DNA of 64,000 nt from Microcoleus sp. AS-A8 (GCA_039962225.1 JAMPKV010000005.1:124001-188000); one strand, 5' to 3'. Shown: positions 15,757 to 26,357, counted from the stretch's first letter. The notes: generated from the sequence alone by a model not told the origin. A program made the numbers and translations.

Positions 15757-18237
15757 ATGATTCAAGCGACCACTCCCAGAGCACAACAAGGCTCTCTTTC
15801 TCCAGAAGAATTACGCAAGATGAACGCCTACTGGCGTGCAGCTAACTACCTTTCTGTGGGACAAATCTATTTATTAGACAATCCACTGCTTAAGGAACCT
15901 CTGAAGTTAGAACACGTTAAGCCTAGGTTGCTGGGACATTGGGGCACGACTCCGGGACTTAACTTCATCTACGTCCACTTCAACCGCATCATTAAGAAAT
16001 ACGACTTAAACAGCATCTACATTGCAGGGCCAGGGCATGGGGGGCCGGGGCTAGTTGCGAATACGTACCTAGAAGGCACCTATAGCGAGTACTACCCCAA
16101 CGTTTCTCAAGATGCGGGAGGGATGAAGCGACTGTTCAAGCAGTTCTCCTTCCCTCGTGGCATTCCCAGCCACGTTGCGCCTGAAACTCCGGGTTCAATC
16201 CACGAAGGCGGTGAACTGGGTTATGCCGTTTCCCATGCTTATGGCGCTGCCTTCGATAACCCTGACCTATTAGTCTGCTGCGTGGTGGGTGACGGGGAAG
16301 CTGAAACCGGCCCCTTGGCTACCGCTTGGCACTCCAATAAGTTCCTCAACCCTGCCACGGATGGGGCTGTTCTGCCCATCCTGCACCTGAACGGCTACAA
16401 AATTGCTAACCCGACTGTCCTATCCCGGATTAGTCATGAGGAGTTAGAAAGCCTGTTCGTTGGCTACGGTTACAAGCCCTACTTCGTAGAAGGTTCAGAA
16501 CCCGAAGCCATGCACCAATTGATGGCGGCTACCCTGGACACTGCCATTGAGGAAATTAAAGCGATTCAGCAGGATGCCCGTACTAATGGGTTTACCAAGC
16601 GTCCCCAGTGGCCGATGATCATTTTGCGATCGCCCAAGGGTTGGACAGGGCCGAAGGAAGTGGATGGCAAGAAAACCGAGGGATTTTGGCGATCGCACCA
16701 AGTTCCCTTCGCTGAGTTGGCAAGCAAGCCAGACCACATTAAACTCCTTGAAGACTGGATGAAGAGTTACAAACCCGAAGAACTCTTCGATGACCATGGC
16801 AAGTTAATTGACGAACTCGCAGAACTGGCTCCCAAGGGGCATCGTCGCATGGGTGATAACCCCCATGCCAACGGCGGTATTCTGCTGCGAGACTTGAAGA
16901 TGCCCGACTTCCGGGATTATGCAGTCGAGGTGACCAATCCCGGCACTACCTATGCAGAAGCCACTCGCGTCATGGGCCAATTCCTGCGGGATGTGATGAA
17001 GCGCAACCAGGAAAGCCGCAACTTCCGGATCGTCGGGCCAGACGAGACAGCGTCCAACCGTTGGGGCGATGTGTTTGAAGCCACGGATCGCGCCTGGATG
17101 GATGAAACCTACCCCTATGACGATCATCTTTCTCCCGACGGGCGGGTGCTGGAAATGCTCAGCGAACATACCTGCCAGGGTTGGCTGGAAGGCTATTTGC
17201 TCACAGGCCGTCATGGCTTCTTCTCCTGCTACGAGGCGTTTATTCACCTCGTTGACTCGATGTTCAACCAGCACGCCAAGTGGCTTGAGAGTTGCCGTCA
17301 CATTCCCTGGCGCAGACCGATCGCTTCTCTCAACTACCTGCTAACCTCTCACGTTTGGCGGCAAGACCACAATGGCTTTAGCCACCAAGACCCCGGCTTC
17401 ATCGACCATGTGGTCAACAAGAAGGCAAGTATTATCAGGGTTTACCTGCCACCTGATGCCAACACCCTGTTGTCTGTAACCGACCACTGTCTGCGTAGCC
17501 GCCACTATGTCAACGTCGTCGTCGCTGGAAAACAACCAGCATTGCAGTTCCTGGATATGGATGCCGCTATCAAGCATTGCACGGCAGGTGTCGGTATTTG
17601 GGAATGGGCAAGCAACGACCAGAACAGTGAACCCGATGTCGTGATGGCTTGTTGTGGAGATATTCCTACCCTGGAAGCTTTGGCGGCGGTTGACTTACTG
17701 CGCCAGCACTTCCCTCAACTTAAGGTACGGTTCGTGAACGTGGTGGACTTGATGAAACTCCAACCCGATAAGGAACATCCTCATGGTCTTAACGATAAAG
17801 ACTTTGACTCGATCTTTACACCCGATAAACCGGTCATCTTTGCCTATCATGGCTACCCCTGGCTGATTCACCGCCTGACTTACCGCCGGACAAACCACAA
17901 GAACCTGCATGTGCGGGGATATAAGGAAGAAGGCACGACGAGTACGCCTTTTGACATGGTGGTGCGTAATGATGTGGATCGCTTCCATCTGGTAATGGAT
18001 GTAATTGATCGCGTGCCCGGGCTTCAGTATATCGGAGCGCATGTAAAACAGAAGCTCCACGATAAGTTAGTCGAACATGTGCATTACATCTCTAAGTACG
18101 GGGATGATCTGCCTGAAGTTCGTGACTGGAAGTGGCCTTACTCTGGCGGTGCTCAACCTGAAACACCCGGTGAAACTAAATCAACGGATGCCGCCGATGA
18201 AGGGGGAACTGTGCGATCGGGTGCTCCTGTTAAGTAG
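15757..18237 (+). CDS. xfp: Xylulose-5-phosphate/fructose-6-phosphate phosphoketolase
   Basis: 826 residues, full family length. It splits xylulose-5-P (or fructose-6-P) with phosphate into acetyl-phosphate and glyceraldehyde-3-P (or erythrose-4-P), using thiamine diphosphate. Family signatures are visible: GPGHGGPG at 91-98, the ThDP/metal motif GDGEAETG at 178-185, and SHEE near 228. The tail after about residue 800 is low-complexity ([13 protein letters not shown]) and not part of the enzyme. Acetyl-phosphate made here is the substrate of the acetate kinase encoded at 21401, with a sugar transporter between, so the region forms a phosphoketolase overflow or fermentation route. Confidence 0.96.
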   Translation: MIQATTPRAQQGSLSPEELRKMNAYWRAANYLSVGQIYLLDNPLLKEPLKLEHVKPRLLGHWGTTPGLNFIYVHFNRIIKKYDLNSIYIAGPGHGGPGLVANTYLEGTYSEYYPNVSQDAGGMKRLFKQFSFPRGIPSHVAPETPGSIHEGGELGYAVSHAYGAAFDNPDLLVCCVVGDGEAETGPLATAWHSNKFLNPATDGAVLPILHLNGYKIANPTVLSRISHEELESLFVGYGYKPYFVEGSEPEAMHQLMAATLDTAIEEIKAIQQDARTNGFTKRPQWPMIILRSPKGWTGPKEVDGKKTEGFWRSHQVPFAELASKPDHIKLLEDWMKSYKPEELFDDHGKLIDELAELAPKGHRRMGDNPHANGGILLRDLKMPDFRDYAVEVTNPGTTYAEATRVMGQFLRDVMKRNQESRNFRIVGPDETASNRWGDVFEATDRAWMDETYPYDDHLSPDGRVLEMLSEHTCQGWLEGYLLTGRHGFFSCYEAFIHLVDSMFNQHAKWLESCRHIPWRRPIASLNYLLTSHVWRQDHNGFSHQDPGFIDHVVNKKASIIRVYLPPDANTLLSVTDHCLRSRHYVNVVVAGKQPALQFLDMDAAIKHCTAGVGIWEWASNDQNSEPDVVMACCGDIPTLEALAAVDLLRQHFPQLKVRFVNVVDLMKLQPDKEHPHGLNDKDFDSIFTPDKPVIFAYHGYPWLIHRLTYRRTNHKNLHVRGYKEEGTTSTPFDMVVRNDVDRFHLVMDVIDRVPGLQYIGAHVKQKLHDKLVEHVHYISKYGDDLPEVRDWKWPYSGGAQPETPGETKSTDAADEGGTVRSGAPVK

Positions 18238-18282
18238 CGATACCGTTTTCTCAAGCATTTATTTGCAACAGTTCCAGTTAAG

Positions 18283-18311
18283 AGAAGGGGGTGTTAATAA
18301 CGCCCCCTTCT
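18283..18311 (+). terminator. Terminator of the phosphoketolase gene
   Basis: AGAAGGGGG (18283-18291) pairs with CCCCCTTCT (18303-18311); GTT/AAC pairs and a wobble extend the stem inward. The tail is T/A-rich but has no long T run. It is 46 bases past the xfp stop. Confidence 0.65.
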
Positions 18312-18344
18312 TATAGAGGGTGATTGTTGATGCTCCTCTCTGAC

Positions 18345-19094
18345 CTATGAGCCAATTTGAACGTTCCAGGCTTTTGTCTCTTGCTGTGTGTAAAATTCTG
18401 CCCTCACTCGCTCACAAAATAGTTGTAAATTATCCAGTTTTAGCGCTTGTTCTTTGAGGCGGGATTGCAAAGAATCATACATCAACCGTGAGAGAAAACC
18501 ATAGGCAGCCGCATCGAGAGTGGTGGCTTTCTCCCCCATAAAAAACGGCTTATTTCCCAAGAAACCAGACAAAGCGCACAAATCACGCTTGCAAATTTCA
18601 TAGATTTCCGCCTCAGAATGACGACCCATACCATGACCCCACAATTGTTTTAGGATTTGGTCGTACAACTCTTCAAGAATCTGGTTCCGAAGAGATTCTG
18701 GGAATTCCTTTAATATTAATTCTTCTAGAATCGTTCTATAGGATAGCCAGTTATCCTCTACTTTATAAATGTAATGAATTAGCCCCCAGTAAAGATTTTC
18801 TTCTATTAGCCGTATAAAGGCTAAGGAAACAGCTTTTTCTTCCTGACTTAAGTTTTCATTCGGGTTGATTTTTAAGGTTTTATTCAGGTAATCAATAATT
18901 AAATTCGAGTCGCCAATCAGTTTATTGTTGTATCGAATAAACGGGGTCTTCCCTTTAGGTGCATCTTGAAATTTTAGTTCACTGCTCACTTCATAGGGCA
19001 GCTTAGCAATCCGAAAATATGTATGTAATTTGATACAAAAAGGACTTAAATCTGGTAATCCCCAACAGGGTGAAGATTGGTGAAGTTCAATCAT
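18345..19094 (-). CDS. Glutathione S-transferase-like protein (metaxin/FAXC type)
   Basis: 249 residues. N-terminal thioredoxin-like half with LSPFCIKLHTYFRIAKLPYE near 17-36 and GKTPFIRYNNKLIGDS near 48-63; helical C-terminal half with MGEKATTLDAAAYGFLSRL near 187-205. This matches the Tom37/metaxin and FAXC branch of GST-fold proteins, whose N-terminal Cys sits in a C-x-x-L rather than CPYC setting. Enzymatic activity is unproven for most of this branch. It is transcribed against the phosphoketolase and sugar transporter genes, so it is probably an unrelated insertion in that block. Confidence 0.75.
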   Translation of the reverse strand: MIELHQSSPCWGLPDLSPFCIKLHTYFRIAKLPYEVSSELKFQDAPKGKTPFIRYNNKLIGDSNLIIDYLNKTLKINPNENLSQEEKAVSLAFIRLIEENLYWGLIHYIYKVEDNWLSYRTILEELILKEFPESLRNQILEELYDQILKQLWGHGMGRHSEAEIYEICKRDLCALSGFLGNKPFFMGEKATTLDAAAYGFLSRLMYDSLQSRLKEQALKLDNLQLFCERVRAEFYTQQETKAWNVQIGS

Positions 19095-19673
19095 GGTTAA
19101 TCCTTGGGATTACTAAATCTCAAATAGTGATGCAAACTTATATCAGATATTGATGCCCGAAGCTGATTTATCAACAAAATTTAATAATTTTAGCCATGTT
19201 TTGAAATTTGCTCTTTAACATATATCTGCCGATATACAACGTTTTCAGAATAAATAATTGCTACATATAAAAGCTAATTTATTAAGTTTAAAAAACATTC
19301 AATTTCTTGAATAAACAGGCTTTTCCATTTACTCTATGTCGCCAGAGAGATTAATAGCCCAGAATTTCTATGCTATAAGAAATACTCTCTACCTATAGAA
19401 ATTCCGTGAAAAAGGTTGAGTTAGCCCACTGTAAGAGCGGGTGGTATTCCGTATTGGTTTTAATCCAAAGATAGGACTGATGGGGCGGCTAGGTTAGCTG
19501 TCAAGATAGGATTTCACTGAAATCTATTTTTGACTAACCATGCATTTGAAATGCGCTTGGTTGGGTTGGTGCTGTTCGCAAAACAGGTGTGTAGTTCGTA
19601 AGCGATCGCAAGTTCAATTCAAGCGCAACCAAACCGAACCAAGAATGTGGCTCAAACGTTGAGGAATGAAATC
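19095..19673. other. Intergenic region upstream of the sugar transporter
   Basis: AT-rich for the first 300 bases. A 10-bp inverted repeat, GAATTTCTAT (19362-19371) with ATAGAAATTC (19395-19404), encloses 23 bases. The divergent promoters of the GST-like and transporter genes must lie here, but no clear elements were identified. Confidence 0.4.
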
Positions 19674-21086
19674 ATGTTTACTCAAAAAAATGATATTGCT
19701 GCTAAACCCAAAACTTCCTATGTTTTTCTAATTGCTTGTGCGGCTGCCCTCGGTGGCTTTTTATTCGGTTTTGATACTGCCGTGATCAATGGTGCTGTTG
19801 GAGCACTGCAAGCGACATTCAACTCTAGTAGTGCAATGACAGGCTTTGCCGTATCCTCTGCATTGCTAGGTTCTGCCCTTGGAGCCTTTATTGCGGGACC
19901 GATCGCAGATCGGCAGGGACGTATTAAGACAATGATTGTTGCTTCGATTCTGTTTTCCCTGAGTGCCATTGGTTCCGGTATTCCTTTTGGCATCTGGGAT
20001 TTCATGTTCTGGCGTGCCTTGGGTGGAATTGCAGTTGGGATGGCTAGTGTCATTGCACCTGCCTATATTGCAGAGGTGGCTCCCGCTCACTTACGGGGAA
20101 GGCTGGGTTCTCTCCAACAAATGGCGATTGTAGTGGGTATTTTCGTGGCACTGCTGTCCGACTACTTCATTGCTTTGGGAGCGGGGGGGTCAGCTGAAGG
20201 ACAATTTTGGTTTGGAGCTACGGCTTGGCGTTGGATGTTTTGGTCAGAAATCCCGCCCGCCATACTCTATGGGATAGCCGCTTTGACGATTCCCGAATCA
20301 CCTCGGTATTTGGTCGCTCAAGGACGACATCAACAAGCTGCTAACGTTCTCGCCAAAGTTGTGGGGGGTGACGTAGACGCCAAAGTCCAGGAGATTGCTC
20401 AGACCGTTCTCACGGAACGTAAACCTCAATTTTCTGACCTTTTGAGCCGAAGTGGTGGTTTGCTGCCGATTGTCTGGGTAGGAATGGGTTTGTCCATCCT
20501 CCAGCAGTTTGTTGGTATCAACGTCATCTTTTACTACAGCAGTATATTGTGGCGGTCAGTTGGATTTTCAGAAAGAGATTCGCTATTGATTACGGTAATC
20601 ACAAGTATTGTCAACATTGTGACAACCTTGATCGCGATCGCTACCGTAGACAAGTTTGGTCGCAAGCCTCTCCTGCTCATAGGGTCGATCGGGATGACCG
20701 TTACTCTGGGAACGCTGGCAGTTGCCTTTGGCAATGCCGCGATCGACCCCGCTACGGGTAATCCTGCCCTAACCGGTTCGGCTGGAATCATCGCTCTTTT
20801 GGCAGCTAACCTCTATGTCGTTTTCTTCGGTTTCTCTTGGGGACCAATCGTCTGGGTGCTGCTGGGAGAAATGTTTAATAACAAAATTCGAGCGGCTGCA
20901 CTTTCAGTCGCTGCCGGAATCCAGTGGATTGCCAATTTTCTGGTCTCCACTACATTTCCTCCCCTACTCAAAAGCTTCGGATTAGGTTCTGCTTACGGTA
21001 TTTATACGATCGCAGCCGCCATCTCCATCTTTTTCGTAGCACTTTCAATTAAGGAAACGAAAGGTAAAGAACTAGAAGAGATGTAA
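19674..21086 (+). CDS. MFS sugar porter (glucose/H+ symporter type)
   Basis: 470 residues from ATG 19674, which has GAGGAATGA upstream; a GTG at 19647 would add nine residues. Twelve membrane segments. Sugar-porter signatures: GGFLFGFDTAVINGAV near 23-38, ADRQGRIK near 79, PRYLVAQGR near 215, QQFVGINVIFYYS near 276, DKFGRKPLL near 325 and a C-terminal KETKGKELEEM. These fit the GlcP/Glf/XylE family, importing glucose, fructose or xylose. Its position between phosphoketolase and acetate kinase suggests uptake of sugar for the phosphoketolase route. The exact sugar is not decided. Confidence 0.9.
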   Translation: MFTQKNDIAAKPKTSYVFLIACAAALGGFLFGFDTAVINGAVGALQATFNSSSAMTGFAVSSALLGSALGAFIAGPIADRQGRIKTMIVASILFSLSAIGSGIPFGIWDFMFWRALGGIAVGMASVIAPAYIAEVAPAHLRGRLGSLQQMAIVVGIFVALLSDYFIALGAGGSAEGQFWFGATAWRWMFWSEIPPAILYGIAALTIPESPRYLVAQGRHQQAANVLAKVVGGDVDAKVQEIAQTVLTERKPQFSDLLSRSGGLLPIVWVGMGLSILQQFVGINVIFYYSSILWRSVGFSERDSLLITVITSIVNIVTTLIAIATVDKFGRKPLLLIGSIGMTVTLGTLAVAFGNAAIDPATGNPALTGSAGIIALLAANLYVVFFGFSWGPIVWVLLGEMFNNKIRAAALSVAAGIQWIANFLVSTTFPPLLKSFGLGSAYGIYTIAAAISIFFVALSIKETKGKELEEM

Positions 21087-21163
21087 AGAGCGGCAACTTG
21101 TTCAGCTTTGTTCATCAGTCACCTTAAATATTGACTTCTCTGGGAAGTTTCTATCACTCCTAC

Positions 21164-21188
21164 ATTTGACCTCTGGCAAAGGTCAAAT
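21164..21188 (+). terminator. Possible terminator of the sugar porter gene
   Basis: ATTTGACCT (21164-21172) and AGGTCAAAT (21180-21188) form a perfect 9-bp stem with a 7-nt loop, 78 bases past the stop. It lacks a T run afterwards, so termination is uncertain. Confidence 0.4.
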
Positions 21189-21230
21189 TCCCCCGCCTCA
21201 ATCCCTCTAATATGAGGGAAAGAAATCTTG

Positions 21231-21314
21231 CTCCCTCCCTACCCCTCTCGTTCTCCCTTAAAAGGGGAAATATCAGAGGACGAAGCCTTTTTTCACGGGA
21301 GGGATAGGGAGGGG
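21231..21314. repeat. Foldback element with CCCTCCCTACCCCTC arms
   Basis: CCCTCCCTACCCCTC on the left (ending at 21247) is matched by the reverse complement of GAGGGATAGGGAGGG on the right (from 21300), with one mismatch in 15. The arms enclose about 50 bases. It looks like a miniature inverted-repeat element of a type common between cyanobacterial genes. Confidence 0.5.
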
Positions 21315-21400
21315 CTTTAATCATTGAAGCAAGACGTCTGGTGCGCGATGCTATTACTCAATCTCGCTTTGATCGGGTCAAATAGATTTAGATGACTATT

Positions 21401-22621
21401 ATGAAAATCTTAGTACTGAATGCGGGATCGAGTAGTCAGAAGAGTTGCCTGTACGAACTCGCTAATACATTGCCAGAATTGCCACCGAAACCGCTTTGGG
21501 AAGCGAAGATAGATTGGACGAAACACCCAGGAATGGCAGAACTTGAGGTCAAAACGCCCAGTTCGATCGCCTTAGAAGAACAGTTACAAACCGACTCGCG
21601 ACCGGATGTGATGGCTCACATGCTAGACACACTAACGAGTGGACAGACTCAGGTGATTGATCATCTAGCTGAGATTGATGTAGTCGGTCATCGCGTGGTA
21701 CATGGGGGGCAGGAGTATCGGCAGGCAACGTTGATTAAGCCAGAAGTCAAAGACGCGATCGCTAATCTTGCCAGCTTCGCTCCTGTTCACAATCCGGTTA
21801 ACCTGGAAGGGATCGAAACGATTGAGAAAATCCTAGGAACGGCTACACCTCAAGTTGCCGTCTTTGATACCGCTTTTCATGCCAATTTGCCGCTGGCGGC
21901 TGCCACTTACCCCATTCCCTACGAATTCTTTGAGCAAGGTATCCGGCGCTATGGATTTCACGGTATCAGCCATCAATACTGTGCTAATCGCACCGCTCAG
22001 CTAATGGGTAAAGAGTTAGCATCCTTGCGTCTAATCACCTGCCATTTAGGTAATGGTGCTTCCCTTGCTGCGGTCCGCAACGGTGAGAGCATTGATACCA
22101 CCATGGGATTCACCCCCCTAGAAGGCTTGATGATGGGCAGTCGCTCTGGCTCAATCGACCCTGGTATCCTACTTCACTTGTTGCGAAAGGGTGATTACGA
22201 TGCCCAATCGTTAGATGAAGCCCTGAATAAGGTGTCTGGAATGAAGGGAATTTCTGGAATATCGGGCGATTTACGCCAGATTATCAGTGAAATTAACCAG
22301 GGCAACTCACGCGCAAAATTAGCATTGGATATGTACATCCATTCTCTGCGTAAGCATATCGGTGCCATGCTTGCGTCTCTGGGAGGATTGGATGCTTTGG
22401 TGTTTACGGGTGGCATTGGGGAAAATTCAGCCGCCATCCGCGCCAGCGCTTGTGAAGCGTTTGGATTTCTCGGCTTGAAACTCGATTCCCACAAGAATGA
22501 TGCCTCCCCTGTGGATGTCGATATTGCCGCCACCGATTCAGCGATTCGCGTCTTTGTTGTACATACCGAAGAAGATTGGGCGATCGCACAAGAATGCTGG
22601 AAATTGCTGACAACGCAATAA
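21401..22621 (+). CDS. ackA: Acetate kinase
   Basis: 406 residues from ATG 21401, the usual family start (MKILVLNAGSSSQK); an ATG nine bases earlier is also in frame. It converts acetyl-phosphate and ADP to acetate and ATP. Signatures: NAGSSSQKSCLYEL at the start, VVHGGQEY near 101, FHGISHQY near 190, HLGNGASLAAV near 217 and FTGGIGENSA near 332. It completes the phosphoketolase-to-acetate route with xfp at 15757. No phosphotransacetylase gene is in the window. The frame is intact and of normal length. Confidence 0.96.
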   Translation: MKILVLNAGSSSQKSCLYELANTLPELPPKPLWEAKIDWTKHPGMAELEVKTPSSIALEEQLQTDSRPDVMAHMLDTLTSGQTQVIDHLAEIDVVGHRVVHGGQEYRQATLIKPEVKDAIANLASFAPVHNPVNLEGIETIEKILGTATPQVAVFDTAFHANLPLAAATYPIPYEFFEQGIRRYGFHGISHQYCANRTAQLMGKELASLRLITCHLGNGASLAAVRNGESIDTTMGFTPLEGLMMGSRSGSIDPGILLHLLRKGDYDAQSLDEALNKVSGMKGISGISGDLRQIISEINQGNSRAKLALDMYIHSLRKHIGAMLASLGGLDALVFTGGIGENSAAIRASACEAFGFLGLKLDSHKNDASPVDVDIAATDSAIRVFVVHTEEDWAIAQECWKLLTTQ

Positions 22622-22641
22622 CTCCAGCCCAGACTTAGGCT

Positions 22642-22703
22642 TGACACCCAGGTCGAGGGTCGTTACACTCAAATTAACGTTAACGTTAACGTTAAGGTTG
22701 ATC
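22642..22703 (+). promoter_or_regulatory. Promoter and TTAACG repeat in front of the merR gene
   Basis: TTGACA (22642-22647), a 17-nt spacer and TACACT (22665-22670) make a good sigma-70 type promoter. Just downstream, TTAACG is repeated three times and followed by TTAAGG (about 22674-22697), giving overlapping palindromes of AACGTT/TTAACGTTAA. The same TTAACGTTAACG sequence returns between merR and dinB, so it is probably the operator of the MerR protein. Confidence 0.6.
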
Positions 22704-22726
22704 GAAAACAAAACTTGACTGAAAAA

Positions 22727-23104
22727 ATGCGTATCGGGGAACTTGCCGAGAAAGCTGGCGTTACTCCTCGAACAATTCGCTACTACGAAAACTTGGGACT
22801 CTTGAGTCCCAGCGAACGCGAGGGAAAGGGCTTTCGGTACTACACCGAGGCTGAGCTAGCCAGACTCCGCAAAATCGATGCGCTCCAATCTCTGGGGTTA
22901 TCTCTAGAAGAAATTGGCAGTATCCTCGATCTGTTTTTTGAAGAACCGACAATGTTACGGGGGAAGCAAAAATTGTTGGAAATTCTCATGACTCATCTCC
23001 AGGAGACAGATGAGAAAATCATCGCCCTAACGCAATTCCGTTCAGAGTTGCAAGCCAATATTGCTAAAGTACAGCAATACATCGAGCAAGTCAGCCAGCC
23101 CTAA
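22727..23104 (+). CDS. MerR family transcriptional regulator
   Basis: 125 residues from ATG 22727 (MRIGELAEKAGV, the standard family start); an upstream TTG at 22715 is possible. The winged HTH covers residues 1-70 with TPRTIRYYENLGLLSP near 13-28 and FRYYTEAELARLRKI near 37-51; a long dimerisation helix follows. There are no clustered cysteines in the C-terminal part, so this is not a classical mercury or copper sensor. It probably controls itself and the following DinB, methyltransferase and aldo/keto reductase genes through TTAACG motifs. Confidence 0.88.
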   Translation: MRIGELAEKAGVTPRTIRYYENLGLLSPSEREGKGFRYYTEAELARLRKIDALQSLGLSLEEIGSILDLFFEEPTMLRGKQKLLEILMTHLQETDEKIIALTQFRSELQANIAKVQQYIEQVSQP

Positions 23105-23119
23105 TTTTTTTGGGTCAAT

Positions 23120-23138
23120 ATTAACGTTAACGTCAAAG
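23120..23138 (+). promoter_or_regulatory. Second TTAACGTTAACG operator between merR and dinB
   Basis: ATTAACGTTAACGTCAAAG lies 40 bases before the dinB start. It repeats the motif seen upstream of merR, which supports a common regulator. The sequence on the minus strand, TTGACGTTAACGTTAA, resembles operators described for several MerR-family proteins. Confidence 0.55.
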
Positions 23139-23165
23139 TTACTTTAGAGCGGGGAAATCTTGAGT

Positions 23166-23657
23166 ATGCTCCTACAGCATTTTCAAATGCTTGCCCGATA
23201 CAACACCCTAGCCAACCGCAGAATTTATGAGAGTTGCTCACAACTAACGGATGCAGAGCGTAAGCGTACCCGACCGGCGTTTTTTCAGAGTATTCATGGG
23301 ACGCTAAACCACATCATGGTGGGCGATCGAATCTGGCTAACGCGATTTGAGGGTGGAGAGATTGCGTCTACGGGACTCGACGCGATTCTCTATGAAGACT
23401 TCGACGAATTGCGAGAGGCACGGATAGCGGAAGATCAGCGGATTGAAGCGTTTGCCTCAGGTTTAGCTGAAGAGTTTTTAGCGAGTACGATTACCTACCG
23501 TAATAACGCCGGAAATATTCATACCGATCCCGTCAACTTGCTCGTGGCTCACTTTTTTAACCATCAAACCCACCACCGGGGACAGATTCACGACATGCTG
23601 ACGCAGACTGAAATTGCCCCACCCGTCTTAGATATGCATCGAGTGCTGCGACCTTAG
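23166..23657 (+). CDS. DinB family protein
   Basis: 163 residues from ATG 23166 with GAGCGGGG upstream; a TTG six bases earlier is possible. A four-helix DinB/YfiT-like fold is expected. The three metal-binding histidines of the family are visible: one in HGTLNHIMVGDRIW (near 45-58) and two in FNHQTHHRGQIHDML (near 130-144). Family members are metal-dependent thiol transferases (bacillithiol or mycothiol S-transferases) or unknown stress proteins. The MerR regulator upstream fits a detoxification role, but the thiol partner in a cyanobacterium is unclear. Confidence 0.85.
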   Translation: MLLQHFQMLARYNTLANRRIYESCSQLTDAERKRTRPAFFQSIHGTLNHIMVGDRIWLTRFEGGEIASTGLDAILYEDFDELREARIAEDQRIEAFASGLAEEFLASTITYRNNAGNIHTDPVNLLVAHFFNHQTHHRGQIHDMLTQTEIAPPVLDMHRVLRP

Positions 23658-23677
23658 CCACTGGAGAGCGAAGTAAT

Positions 23678-24382
23678 ATGAGCATACTTCCTGCATGGTT
23701 CTATAACGAATTTCAACAAGTCGGAGTTGACTTTGAGGATAGAGTACAGGTTGAGACTTATGACGATAATCAGCGATCGAGTAGCGAACAAGCCGAACGG
23801 AAATTAATTGAGTGGCTAGGTATCTCAGCCGATCATACCGTCATTGACTTGGGTGCGGGTACTGGCACGTTTGCCATTCAAGCCTGTAAGGCAGGTGCCT
23901 GCGTCCATGTGGTGGACGTGTCACCAACCATGCTGGCTTATGCCCAAAAAAAGGCTGGCGCGGCTAAGGCGGAGAACCTTAAGTTCCATCATGCTGGATT
24001 TCTGACTTACGAGCATCAAGGCAATCCGGCTGATTTCATTGTCACAAAGTCCGCATTTCATCACTTGCCGGACTTCTGGAAGATGGTGGGACTGTTGCGT
24101 ATGGCATCGATGTTGAAGGCTGGAGGGATTCTTTACCTGCGGGATGTGGTGTTCTCGTTCAACCCCAGCGACTATGGTGCCCGTATTGATGCCTGGATTG
24201 AGCGAGTAACAAAGCCAGCAGGTGAAGGTTTTACCGCCAGCGATTTTGAGACTCATGTTCGCGAAGAATACAGCACATTCGCATGGATTCTTGAAGGGAT
24301 GTTGACCCGTGCTGGTTTTGAGATTGAACAAGCTGATTATCTAACCCCCGAATATGCCCAGTATGTATGTCGGAAACGTTAG
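23678..24382 (+). CDS. Class I SAM-dependent methyltransferase
   Basis: 234 residues. The SAM-binding motif I is VIDLGAGTGTFAIQACKAGA near 48-67, motif II VHVVDVSPTMLAYAQKK near 70-86, and a PADFIVTKSAFHHLPDFWK region near 113-131. It starts 20 bases after dinB on the same strand and ends 42 bases before the aldo/keto reductase, so these genes are probably one operon. The substrate is unknown; the UbiE/ArsM-like small-molecule type fits best, without the cysteine set of ArsM. Confidence 0.85.
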   Translation: MSILPAWFYNEFQQVGVDFEDRVQVETYDDNQRSSSEQAERKLIEWLGISADHTVIDLGAGTGTFAIQACKAGACVHVVDVSPTMLAYAQKKAGAAKAENLKFHHAGFLTYEHQGNPADFIVTKSAFHHLPDFWKMVGLLRMASMLKAGGILYLRDVVFSFNPSDYGARIDAWIERVTKPAGEGFTASDFETHVREEYSTFAWILEGMLTRAGFEIEQADYLTPEYAQYVCRKR

Positions 24383-24424
24383 ACGACAGCAGACGAAATT
24401 TATCAAGAAATTAGGAAAAAGAAC

Positions 24425-25405
<981 letters not shown>

Positions 25406-25538
25406 CTCTATTTTAAATTTCAACCTTTAACTGATCTGGAGCCTCATCTGGGGACGGGTTTGTCGGGCTAGATATAGCGATCGCCAAGGCAATTAACACT
25501 CTCGCCAAATACTGAAACCTTCAACCGTAAATCTTTTC

Positions 25539-25589
25539 CCTTGTGCCTTGTGCCCTCTGCCTTGTGCCTTTTGCCTTGTGCCTTTTGCC
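25539..25589 (+). repeat. STRR heptad repeat, CCTTGTG/CCTTTTG type
   Basis: Seven heptads follow without interruption: CCTTGTG twice, CCCTCTG, CCTTGTG, CCTTTTG, CCTTGTG, CCTTTTG, then CC. A short frame reading through it on the minus strand gives repetitive Lys/Gln/Arg protein and is not a gene. Confidence 0.85.
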
Positions 25590-25600
25590 ATACCACAACA

Positions 25601-25644
25601 AAAAAAAAGCTGTCCCTAGATGCGCTAAGCGACAGCTTTTTTTT
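25601..25644. terminator. Bidirectional rho-independent terminator
   Basis: AAAAAAAAGCTGTC (25601-25614) and GACAGCTTTTTTTT (25631-25644) are exact complements around a 16-nt loop, giving an 8-base T run for either strand. It separates the aldo/keto reductase operon (plus) from the convergent gene at 25716-26357 (minus). Confidence 0.9.
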
Positions 25645-25715
25645 GAGTTTTTGGAGCCAACGATAACCATAAAACCTGTACCGAAAGCTCTCAATCCCAA
25701 ATCCCCAATGGATCA

Positions 25716-26357
25716 TTAATCGTAGTCGATATGCTCAACTTGTCTCTCCATAACTGGAGGGGGCATATACTCCCTGCGTCTGGTTTGTATCGTTGGGGGA
25801 AGAGCCGCCGTGTAGGGATGTTGCACCACATAAGTTGTCCGAGGCGGACGCTGTTGTCGAGACAGTACAGATAATGCCCCAATGACGACAACACCGCCAC
25901 TAATCGTGACTGCCATACCTCCTAGCGCCCAGACTAATCCTGAAAGCATGGGATTATCTTGCTGCTCGACTTGAGTTTGCCCAGGTTGGGGTTTAGTTTG
26001 TGCAAATAAACTATTCGCATTCGTCTCGTTTTGCGCCGTCATCCTTTGCATGAACGATTGCTGATTTTGCAGTTGCTGCCTAAGCTGCTCAATTTCAGTT
26101 CGTTGCTGCTCTAGCTGCATGACAAGCCGTTGTTGGTCAGGGCTGTATAATGCTGAGCCGGGTGAAACCGTAGGCATAGCCTGCGGTTGTGTGCCATTCA
26201 TAAAAGGAGTGGTGAAAGGCGTCGGTGAGACTGGTGGGAGTTGTGCAACAGGTGGAACTGTTGCGCCAATATTTGCCCCTGCCCCTCCCCTCATCAGAAA
26301 AAGAACTGCCACTCCAGCGAAGGCAGCTCCTGTCAGGAAAGCCATACCATCACTCAT
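25716..26357 (-). CDS. Hypothetical protein with two membrane segments and a coiled coil
   Basis: 213 residues, no family recognised. A short N-terminal hydrophobic segment (about 5-22, FLTGAAFAGVAVLFLM) is followed by a Pro/Thr-rich stretch (about 30-68), a Gln/Glu-rich coiled coil (about 73-110, QRTEIEQLRQQLQNQQ), a second hydrophobic segment (about 140-165) and a basic Pro/Tyr-rich tail. This order suggests a membrane-anchored protein with an extended exposed loop. The ORF uses normal codons and faces a strong terminator, so I take it as a real gene. Confidence 0.65.
   Translation of the reverse strand: MSDGMAFLTGAAFAGVAVLFLMRGGAGANIGATVPPVAQLPPVSPTPFTTPFMNGTQPQAMPTVSPGSALYSPDQQRLVMQLEQQRTEIEQLRQQLQNQQSFMQRMTAQNETNANSLFAQTKPQPGQTQVEQQDNPMLSGLVWALGGMAVTISGGVVVIGALSVLSRQQRPPRTTYVVQHPYTAALPPTIQTRRREYMPPPVMERQVEHIDYD

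Noticed and set aside
25468-25716. 82-codon minus-strand frame
   Set aside because: It reads through a terminator and the CCTTGTG heptad repeat.
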